Shown piece after piece: positions 27,152 through 33,367 of a DNA stretch of 33,367 bases. Numbering within the stretch: position 1 is the stretch's first letter; each line of letters begins with the position of its first letter. Origin of the DNA: JBCBST01 sp039819115 (lineage in GTDB: Bacteria > Bacteroidota > Rhodothermia > Balneolales > Balneolaceae); the NCBI GenBank assembly GCA_039819115.1, contig JBCBST010000020.1, positions 1 through 33,367 on the forward strand, in the 5' to 3' direction. A program made the position numbers and the translations under genes. The notes below the pieces were generated by a model. It was not told the DNA's origin. It did no database searches and saw only the letters and a list, made by a program, of their open reading frames with translations.

Positions 27152-27583
27152 TTAAATACCTCGATATGGACAATACTCGGCAATGTTTCGTTCAGTTTCG
27201 AATAGCTTAACCGCGTACAGTTTAGCACCCGAAGCGCTTGCTGCTTCAACGTCGTTTTGAAGCTGTTCGAAAAAAGCCTTCACCAGATTCTCCGACGTTG
27301 GAATAATGTCTTTGAGAAACGGCACATCAAGATTGAGATTGCGATGATCACATGGATCAAGCACCTTACGCTTGATGATTGATTTGAGGGAACCCAAATC
27401 TATTACGTATCCGGTATCCGGATCCGGATGACCTGCAACCGTCACCTCCAACACATAGTTATGGCCATGCCAGTTGGGATAGTTACACTTCCCATACGTG
27501 TCCGAATTCCATTCGTCTGATTTACCTGGATTGTGGAGACGGTGTGCAGCGTTAAAATGAGCTTTTCTTGTAACGAAAATCAA
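27152..27583 (-). CDS. 6-pyruvoyl-tetrahydropterin synthase family protein (PTPS-II-like)
   Basis: This 143-residue cytoplasmic enzyme acts on dihydroneopterin triphosphate made by FolE2. Zinc ligands are His14, His39 and His41 (WHGHNY). The catalytic residues are Cys33, Asp79-His80 (CDHRNLNLD) and Glu129 (LFETERNI). The spacing Cys-x5-HGH is that of the biopterin-type PTPS of animals rather than the Cys-x3-HGH of QueD. Much of the chain (YGKCNYPNWHGHNY, DPDTGYVIDL, LNLDVPFLKDIIPTSENL) also reads like the animal enzyme. The likely product is 6-pyruvoyl-tetrahydropterin, although a QueD role in queuosine synthesis is not excluded. The start is a TTG at 27583: an upstream in-frame stop precedes it and no ATG lies between. 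It is the first gene of the operon with folE2. Confidence 0.85.
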   Translation of the reverse strand: MIFVTRKAHFNAAHRLHNPGKSDEWNSDTYGKCNYPNWHGHNYVLEVTVAGHPDPDTGYVIDLGSLKSIIKRKVLDPCDHRNLNLDVPFLKDIIPTSENLVKAFFEQLQNDVEAASASGAKLYAVKLFETERNIAEYCPYRGI

Positions 27584-27653
27584 AAAATGAAGATTTGGTT
27601 ATTCAGGAATTGATTAACCAATACCATGCCAAAGCGGTTCCTTGAAGGATTAG

Positions 27654-27694
27654 CATAAAAAAAGGAGTTCCGATTCATCGGAACTCCCTTGTGA
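27654..27694 (-). terminator. Terminator of the small lipoprotein gene (copy A)
   Basis: On the minus strand, GGAGTTCCGAT (27677-27687 read in reverse) pairs with ATCGGAACTCC (27664-27674), followed by seven T residues. The 41 bases are almost identical to the terminator at 28313-28354, differing by one inserted G. Confidence 0.88.
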
Positions 27695-27709
27695 GATAGA
27701 TATAAAAAA

Positions 27710-28246
27710 CTAATCTCTGAGGTCCAGTTTCACAAAGAGTGTATCCTGCTGTGTAAGGCCGCCGCCGCCAATACCAGGAGCTATAGCTTCATCCACCCTT
27801 ACCCGAAATCTGTCGCTTCCATCGAGATTTTTGTATGGATTGCTTCCGGTACCAGCTGTATTAATGAAGTGTGGGCCTGTACCTGCATGAAAGAAGTAGA
27901 AATCAAATCCTTCCCATGATGACGTAACGCTATTCCACTTATCTATACCTACACCATAAGCCCGGGAAAGGATGTCAGTAGATATAACAATGTAACCATC
28001 ACCTCCATCACTTGGCGGGCAAACGATGGGATTATCATTGTCTATATATAGCACTGATCCATCACCCGTTAAGTGTGTCTCACTATATCGCTTGGTTACA
28101 CATACGGGCGTGGTTGATCTGGCCTTAATTCCCTCAACATTATCTAAACTGTGTAAGGCTTGATCATCAACAGAAGTTGATGACTCGTTACAGCCTGCAA
28201 AAAATGCAAGCACAAGAATAGGGAGCAAATATGATATTGATCTCAT
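27710..28246 (-). CDS. Hypothetical small lipoprotein
   Basis: This 178-residue protein is not recognised. I prefer the ATG at 28246 (MRSISYLLPILVLAFFAGC), because the GTG codons at 28252 and 28249 only add residues ahead of the signal. The lipobox FAGC predicts a lipid anchor. The mature part has two further cysteines (PVCVTKRY, PIVCPP) about 31 residues apart that could form a disulfide. It then has aromatic segments (WNSVTSSWEGFDFYFF) and a Gly-rich turn (GIGGGG) near the end, suggesting a small beta-sandwich. TATAAT on the minus strand at 28276-28271 could be a -10 element. A terminator lies between it and the T9SS gene upstream, so it is probably transcribed on its own, but may belong functionally with that gene and the receptor. 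Confidence 0.7.
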   Translation of the reverse strand: MRSISYLLPILVLAFFAGCNESSTSVDDQALHSLDNVEGIKARSTTPVCVTKRYSETHLTGDGSVLYIDNDNPIVCPPSDGGDGYIVISTDILSRAYGVGIDKWNSVTSSWEGFDFYFFHAGTGPHFINTAGTGSNPYKNLDGSDRFRVRVDEAIAPGIGGGGLTQQDTLFVKLDLRD

Positions 28247-28312
28247 CACCACATGAGTTTGTTAACGGTTATTATAATGAGACTTAGACTTGAGAAATGA
28301 ACATTACCAAAT

Positions 28313-28354
28313 CATAAAAAAAGGGAGTTCCGATTCATCGGAACTCCCTTGTGA
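28313..28354 (-). terminator. Terminator of the T9SS repeat gene (copy B)
   Basis: GGGAGTTCCGA (28323-28333) pairs with TCGGAACTCCC (28338-28348), and the seven A residues at 28316-28322 give a T run on the minus strand. It is a near-copy of the terminator at 27654-27694. Confidence 0.9.
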
Positions 28355-28403
28355 TCAGCACACCTCACAAGATGTGAGACGTTTGTGAGTAGGAAACTCG
28401 GTG

Positions 28404-31400
28404 TTATTTGATCAGCGTCATCTTCTGAGACAGAGTTACATTATTACCTGTCAACTGGTAGATATAGATACCTGAAGCAAAGGTAGACGCATCAAAAGTA
28501 ATCGTATTTAATCCTGAACCTCTGCGGTCATTATCAATGAGCGTAGCAACAACCTGACCCAACATGTTGTATACCTTCAACGTTACGTTTTGAGCTTGTG
28601 GCAAGTTGAACGTAATGTTAGTAGATGGATTGAATGGGTTGGGATAGTTTTGATTCAGAGAAATCTCGGTAGGTATTCCAGTATTGTCTTCATCTTCAAC
28701 TTCATTGCTGTTAAGAACCCGATCGAGGTTATCAGATAAATAACCATATTCATCAAGTGTAGTCCAGCCTTTCATCCAGTTGCTTGTTGGGCCGAATGCA
28801 CCAGCATAGTTCGTAGCACGGAAGAACGAATCATCCATATCATACAAATCAATTGTAGTAACCGGACCTCCATCTCTTGGACGAGGATCAAGCATCTTAC
28901 TTTCTACCGTTCGGTCGATCTGAATAAGACGTGGATCAGCGATCTGGTTGTCGTTCTCACCTAGCATCGTTTGTACGAAGTCCTGTGGAGCAAACTCTGT
29001 TAAAGCGTTACCCGCTTTGAATCCAAACCATACCGAGTTTCCAACGATCAATGAATCATTTTCTAATCGCTGACGGCTATCAAACGGCTTGTCACCAGAG
29101 TTGTCGATATCCTCAACCGTAATACCCGTTCCTGGTCCTGACGAACCAAAATCGGTGAATACTGAGTTGTAGTAGAAACCAGCGGTGTTATCACGGAACA
29201 ACAATAGCTCCTCACCATCTCCGATTGGAGTAGCGTCCACACCTGCACCAATGTACGTTACGTTAGATATCATCGGAGCTGCATAGGGGGTCGTGTTTTC
29301 ATTGCCACCTGCACCATCCATCTCAGCTATACGTCCGGCACGGTCTGCAGCCTGGATAGCAAACCAGAATTGGTGCTTACCACGGAATCCCTGATCCCAG
29401 TCGAACGAATCATCTTCGTTGAAGGCCGATACCAGGTAACGGGTGTTCACGGTTCCTCCAAAAAACTCAAATCCATCATCGGCAGAAGCAAATGACTCAA
29501 CATATTCAATGGTCGTTCCTGATCCTAAGGCACCTACTGTCAAGCCCTGGATTTCGTTACCGGTCTCTGAACCAATATTTCTTCCGGAGTGGCGAATGCT
29601 CACGTACCGAAGAACACCAGAGTTATCCTCGTCATCATCTCCACCGTAGAATGCACGGTCGTCGCCTTCCGGAGTAATGGTACCTACTCCTTCAATTTCT
29701 TCTTCCTGTGGGTTATTGGTAGAAGCTCTACCCAGGATTACAACGCCACCCCACAGACCTCTGTTTGATTCATCCAAAGTACCATCATCGTCAACAGATG
29801 TGAATACAATAGGATTGGTAGGTGTACCTTCGGCAAAAATCTGAGCTCCTCGTGTAATAACCAGAGCTGAAGCATCCAGGTTGGTGCCATTTCCGGCTTC
29901 GATACGTGTACCTGGCTCGATGAACAGACGTCCACCTTCTTCCAGGAATACCAGACCATCTAATTCATAGATGTTGTCGGCTGTCCAGTTGTACGTCATA
30001 TCACCTACCAGGCTGGCATCGGTCACTACGACTCGATTTTGCGCGCCACCAGATGATGGAAGATCAGCCAGATAACCATACTCATCAAGCGTGGTCCAGC
30101 CTTTCATCCAGTTTTCATTAGGTCCGAATGCACCGGCGTAGTTTGTAGCACGGAAATATGGGTCGTCCATATCGTTCAACGTAATACTCAATGCGGGAGA
30201 ACCAGAAGCTGGACGAGGATCAAGCCCCATGTTCTCAACAGTACGATCAATACCAACCAATTGAGGATCAGCGATCTGGTTGTCGTTCTCACCTAGCATC
30301 GTTTGTACGAAGTCCTGTGGAGCAAACTCTGTTAAAGCGTTACCCGCTTTGAATCCAAACCATACCGAGTTTCCAACGATCAATGAATCATTTTCTAATC
30401 GCTGACGGCTATCAAACGGCTTGTCACCAGAGTTGTCGATATCCTCAACCGTAATACCCGTTCCTGGTCCTGACGAACCAAAATCGGTGAATACTGAGTT
30501 GTAGTAGAAACCAGCGGTGTTATCACGGAACAACAATAGCTCCTCACCATCTCCGATTGGAGTAGCGTCCACACCTGCACCAATGTACGTTACGTTAGAT
30601 ATCATCGGAGCTGCATAGGGGGTCGTGTTTTCATTGCCACCTGCACCATCCATCTCAGCTATACGTCCGGCACGGTCTGCAGCCTGGATAGCAAACCAGA
30701 ATTGGTGCTTACCACGGAATCCCTGATCCCAGTCGAACGAATCATCTTCGTTGAAGGCCGATACCAGGTAACGGGTGTTCACGGTTCCTCCAAAAAACTC
30801 AAATCCATCATCGGCAGAAGCAAATGACTCAACATATTCAATGGTCGTTCCTGATCCTAAGGCACCTACTGTCAAGCCCTGGATTTCGTTACCGGTCTCT
30901 GAACCAATATTTCTTCCGGAGTGGCGAATGCTCACGTACCGAAGAACACCAGAGTTATCCTCGTCATCATCTCCACCGTAGAATGCACGGTCGTCGCCTT
31001 CCGGAGTAATGGTACCTACTCCTTCAATTTCTTCTTCCTGTGGGTTATTGGTAGAAGCTCTACCCAGGATTACAACGCCACCCCACAGACCTCTGTTTGA
31101 TTCATCCAAAGTACCATCATCGTCAACAGATGTGAATACAATAGGATTGGTAGGTGTACCTTCGGCAAAAATCTGAGCTCCTCGTGTAATAACCAGAGCT
31201 GAAGCATCCAGGTTGGTGCCATTTCCGGCTTCGATACGTGTACCTGGCTCGATGAACAGACGTCCACCTTCTTCCAGGAATACCAGACCATCTAATTCAT
31301 AGATGTTGTCGGCTGTCCAGTTGTACGTCATATTGCCCACCAGACTCGCATCGGTTACCACGACCCGATTCTGTGCATTAGCACTGGCAGAAATACCTAG

Positions 31401-31442
31401 TACAAGAGCAATTAACGGAATGATTTGTAATGATTTTCTCAT
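28404..31442 (-). CDS. Secreted two-repeat beta-helix-like protein with T9SS sorting domain
   Basis: This 1012-residue exported protein has a signal peptide ending at ANAQ (residue 24) and two tandem repeats of 444 residues (about 24-467 and 468-911). Its T9SS type A tail at 925-1012 carries NQNYPNPFNPSTNI and ends KMTLIK. Each repeat is rich in Gly, Asp and Asn with beta-helix-like strands: LVFLEEGGRLFIEPGTRIEA, ALVITRGAQIFAEGTPTNPI, LRYVSIRHSG and TIEYVESFASADDGFEFFGG. Families with this sequence are common next to TonB receptors in marine bacteria and remain functionally unassigned as far as I know. No catalytic motif is evident, so adhesion or ligand capture at the surface is more likely than enzymatic activity. 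The TonB receptor ends 40 bases upstream and is probably co-transcribed. Residues 37-393 and 481-837 are encoded by identical DNA. Confidence 0.85.
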   Translation of the reverse strand: MRKSLQIIPLIALVLGISASANAQNRVVVTDASLVGNMTYNWTADNIYELDGLVFLEEGGRLFIEPGTRIEAGNGTNLDASALVITRGAQIFAEGTPTNPIVFTSVDDDGTLDESNRGLWGGVVILGRASTNNPQEEEIEGVGTITPEGDDRAFYGGDDDEDNSGVLRYVSIRHSGRNIGSETGNEIQGLTVGALGSGTTIEYVESFASADDGFEFFGGTVNTRYLVSAFNEDDSFDWDQGFRGKHQFWFAIQAADRAGRIAEMDGAGGNENTTPYAAPMISNVTYIGAGVDATPIGDGEELLLFRDNTAGFYYNSVFTDFGSSGPGTGITVEDIDNSGDKPFDSRQRLENDSLIVGNSVWFGFKAGNALTEFAPQDFVQTMLGENDNQIADPQLVGIDRTVENMGLDPRPASGSPALSITLNDMDDPYFRATNYAGAFGPNENWMKGWTTLDEYGYLADLPSSGGAQNRVVVTDASLVGDMTYNWTADNIYELDGLVFLEEGGRLFIEPGTRIEAGNGTNLDASALVITRGAQIFAEGTPTNPIVFTSVDDDGTLDESNRGLWGGVVILGRASTNNPQEEEIEGVGTITPEGDDRAFYGGDDDEDNSGVLRYVSIRHSGRNIGSETGNEIQGLTVGALGSGTTIEYVESFASADDGFEFFGGTVNTRYLVSAFNEDDSFDWDQGFRGKHQFWFAIQAADRAGRIAEMDGAGGNENTTPYAAPMISNVTYIGAGVDATPIGDGEELLLFRDNTAGFYYNSVFTDFGSSGPGTGITVEDIDNSGDKPFDSRQRLENDSLIVGNSVWFGFKAGNALTEFAPQDFVQTMLGENDNQIADPRLIQIDRTVESKMLDPRPRDGGPVTTIDLYDMDDSFFRATNYAGAFGPTSNWMKGWTTLDEYGYLSDNLDRVLNSNEVEDEDNTGIPTEISLNQNYPNPFNPSTNITFNLPQAQNVTLKVYNMLGQVVATLIDNDRRGSGLNTITFDASTFASGIYIYQLTGNNVTLSQKMTLIK
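28933..30001 (-). repeat. Direct repeat, copy A (1069 bases)
   Basis: This matches 30265-31333 base for base on a line-by-line reading, with a period of 1332 bases. It encodes residues 481-837 of the T9SS protein. The neighbouring 263 bases of the repeat unit (28670-28932) are clearly diverged from their counterpart. Confidence 0.92.
30265..31333 (-). repeat. Direct repeat, copy B (1069 bases)
   Basis: This is the N-terminal copy, encoding residues 37-393. Beyond 31333 the same protein stretch (VVVTDASLVG) continues in both copies but the DNA differs at about ten of the next 42 bases, mostly at synonymous positions. Confidence 0.92.
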
Positions 31443-31482
31443 GTTGATATTTACTTGTGTTGGTTGGTTAGGGAAAAATGAT

Positions 31483-33367
31483 TTATAGCGAGTATTTAAA
31501 ACTTGCGCTGAACGTCACGCCGCGCCTGAAGGATTGGAAAATGTATTCTTCACCTCTGAACTCGTAAGACTGTACAATGAGCGGATCCAGGATGTTGTTT
31601 GCTTTGAATCCCAGAGTAACTCCATTTTTTAATGGCTTGGACAAATTCCAATTCAACGTATTGTATGCTCTCTCAAAAACATTTGGTGTGGCGTTGCCTG
31701 TTGCAAGCGAGAGTCTGTCTCCGAAACGGTTGAATGATAAATTGGTAGATAAACCTGACTCATTTCGGTACTGTAAATCTACATTGACGATATAAGGTGA
31801 CTGACCGAATAACTGTCGAGTAGAAGAAGCATTAGGATCGGCTGCTCGTATAGCAATCAGCTCAATTTCTGATATATCAACTTCAGAATTAACCAGCGTG
31901 AAATTCCCTGATAACGAAAAATTGCCGAGAGCTTCTGCAAATGACCCCAGATTTTTTCGTGCCTCTAATTCAATTCCCAGAACACGGCCTTGTGGTACAT
32001 TTTGGATTGTGGTCGCGTTGTTACCCAGTCGGTTGTCAATCACACGCTCCATTGGATTTTCGAGGTCTTTATAGAAGGCTGAAAAAGCAAGAATCTCACC
32101 TGGACCTGTAAACCACTCAAATCGAAAATCATAGTTAGTTATTAGCGTTCGCTCCAGATTTGCATTACCCGAAAAGAGTAAGTCACCCGCAAAATCAAAG
32201 GTAACAAGTGGCATAAGTTCGCGAACGGTCGGTCTTGCTAACGTTCGTGTAACTGCTGCTCTCACATTCATATTATCATTCAGAGAATAGACTAAAGATG
32301 CAGAAGGCAACCAGTCATTATTGTCCAGCCTTCCGATGCCCTGAGAACCGGTACTATCAGGGGTGGGTGTGGCAACTAAAACTGAATCTCTTGAAGTGGC
32401 CGTAATATCAGTTCGCTCTAAACGGGCACCACCAATAAATCTAAGTTTGTCGGTGATGAATAGATCAAACATACCATAGAAAGCCGTTATGGTGCTCTCA
32501 GAATCGTAGGAATTCCTGATTTCAGTACCATCTTCTAAAAAAGTACCATAATCATATCCCTGACCCCTGCCTGTAACCGTAGAATCAATGATTCCCTGGG
32601 TACCAAAAAAGAGGAAGGGATCGCCTTGTGCTTCGCGAATTCCAAACGCATCACTGAAAATATCATAACGTAATTCGCTGAAGTTTCTCTCTTTATCATC
32701 GTAAAAGAGACCGGTTTTGAACTTATTGCTCTTCCCGAGTGGGACCGTAAAATCAACGATTGCAGAATTTCCGGTTTCATCCAGATCTCTGAAGAATCGC
32801 GCTGGTCTAGGTAAGTTGTTCGGATTTGAAAAAAGAGTATCGGTATCCGTGATCTGCTCCTGGCGCTGGAAGTATCTCAGATCGGGAGTTTCCATTGCAT
32901 TTTGTGCTCTGGACAACTTCCAGTCAAGCTGAATGTTATTCAGGTTGCTGAACACGCTTTTACCGCTTAAAAAGAATGCATCCAACGATCTCTGCTGGTA
33001 ACTCAATACATCAGAGATCTGATTTGCATTTTGTACCTCAAACCAAAAACCCTGTACTTGTCGGCCGGTATGGCTACCAGATTGAGTTCTGAAGTACGAG
33101 AAATTAACTTTATGATTACTGTGCGGCGTGTAGGCTAAGTTTATGAGTGATCCCCAGTCTACGTTATCATCCGTCCTTGAATCGGTGAAGATTCTCTCCC
33201 CAAACAGCTCATTTGTTGTTTCTACTTCTCCAACCAAGAGATAGCGGCCAATGTTGCCATTCGTATAATTAGTTATACTTCTTGAATACGTTAAGGAAGC
33301 AGAATAACCAAGTTTACCAATCCCGGTTTCTAATTGGTTTCCAAATGAGAGCCCAAACCCATGATTC
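31483..33367 (-). CDS. TonB-dependent receptor, 5' end beyond the window
   Basis: The frame stays open to the right edge of the window, so about 628 residues of the C-terminal part are seen and the signal peptide and plug lie outside. The visible part is an outer-membrane beta-barrel. It has alternating strands with aromatic girdles, long polar loops (FGTQGIIDSTVTGRGQGYDY), the ARPTVRELMP and NANLERTLITNYDFRFEWF segments typical of this receptor class, VPQGRVLGIELEARKNLG, and a C-terminal strand FSASFKYSL. A TTG at 33237 is merely an internal leucine codon. The T9SS repeat protein follows after 40 bases, so the pair probably forms one transcript and one function. The substrate is unknown. Confidence 0.88.
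   Translation of the reverse strand, partial: NHGFGLSFGNQLETGIGKLGYSASLTYSRSITNYTNGNIGRYLLVGEVETTNELFGERIFTDSRTDDNVDWGSLINLAYTPHSNHKVNFSYFRTQSGSHTGRQVQGFWFEVQNANQISDVLSYQQRSLDAFFLSGKSVFSNLNNIQLDWKLSRAQNAMETPDLRYFQRQEQITDTDTLFSNPNNLPRPARFFRDLDETGNSAIVDFTVPLGKSNKFKTGLFYDDKERNFSELRYDIFSDAFGIREAQGDPFLFFGTQGIIDSTVTGRGQGYDYGTFLEDGTEIRNSYDSESTITAFYGMFDLFITDKLRFIGGARLERTDITATSRDSVLVATPTPDSTGSQGIGRLDNNDWLPSASLVYSLNDNMNVRAAVTRTLARPTVRELMPLVTFDFAGDLLFSGNANLERTLITNYDFRFEWFTGPGEILAFSAFYKDLENPMERVIDNRLGNNATTIQNVPQGRVLGIELEARKNLGSFAEALGNFSLSGNFTLVNSEVDISEIELIAIRAADPNASSTRQLFGQSPYIVNVDLQYRNESGLSTNLSFNRFGDRLSLATGNATPNVFERAYNTLNWNLSKPLKNGVTLGFKANNILDPLIVQSYEFRGEEYIFQSFRRGVTFSASFKYSL

Noticed and set aside
29443..31009. 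Plus-strand ORFs opposite the T9SS repeat gene, present twice
   Set aside because: They occur twice only because the DNA repeat is identical. They lack signals of coding and oppose a well-supported gene.
28933..31333. Transposable element or CRISPR-like explanation for the long repeat
   Set aside because: The repeat stays in frame within one protein, has no terminal inverted repeats or transposase, and has a period of exactly 444 codons.

Overview
The window looks like a chromosomal segment from a Gram-negative member of the Bacteroidota/Balneolota/Rhodothermota (FCB) assemblage. The evidence is two proteins with type IX secretion (T9SS) type A sorting tails that end in K-x-x-L-I-K, a SusC/SusD pair, carboxypeptidase-like regulatory domains at the N-termini of two TonB-dependent receptors, several lipoprotein signals, and generally weak or absent Shine-Dalgarno sequences. 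The fused E2-E1 2-oxoglutarate dehydrogenase makes Balneolota or Rhodothermota my best guess. This is an inference, because no rRNA or marker gene is present. I see no tRNA, CRISPR, integrase or insertion sequence.

Plus-strand half, left to right. (1) A fused 2-oxoglutarate dehydrogenase E1/succinyltransferase starts at a TTG codon. Its terminator runs directly into the ATG of an M23 peptidase lipoprotein. (2) A SusC-SusD pair is followed, after a terminator, by a PhoD-like phosphodiesterase/alkaline phosphatase, which suggests an uptake locus for phosphate esters. (3) An enolase-superfamily (mandelate racemase-like) protein with an export-type N-terminus sits behind a palindrome. (4) A small ABM-like protein and a HAD phosphatase follow, convergent with a MarR regulator. 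(5) The MarR gene is divergent from a TonB-dependent receptor and a secreted propeller protein, with a candidate operator in between. (6) A giant 2325-residue secreted protein carries two 5'-nucleotidase modules, a CHRD domain inserted in a choice-of-anchor I domain, a lamin-tail-like domain, an OB-like domain and a T9SS tail. (7) A class C beta-lactamase-like serine hydrolase follows.

Minus-strand half, read right to left. (8) A TonB-dependent receptor cut by the window edge is followed by a T9SS cargo built of two 444-residue repeats, then a small lipoprotein behind its own terminator. (9) A two-gene pterin cluster follows: a eukaryote-like 6-pyruvoyl-tetrahydropterin synthase and GTP cyclohydrolase FolE2.

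A possible common theme is acquisition of organic phosphorus at the cell surface, from the PhoD enzyme, the tandem nucleotidase and several TonB-linked receptors. This is inference. The most striking direct observation is a 1069-base perfect repeat inside the T9SS cargo gene. It is flanked by synonymously diverged repeat ends, so an old duplication appears to have been homogenised recently. The same region also holds two nearly identical terminators.
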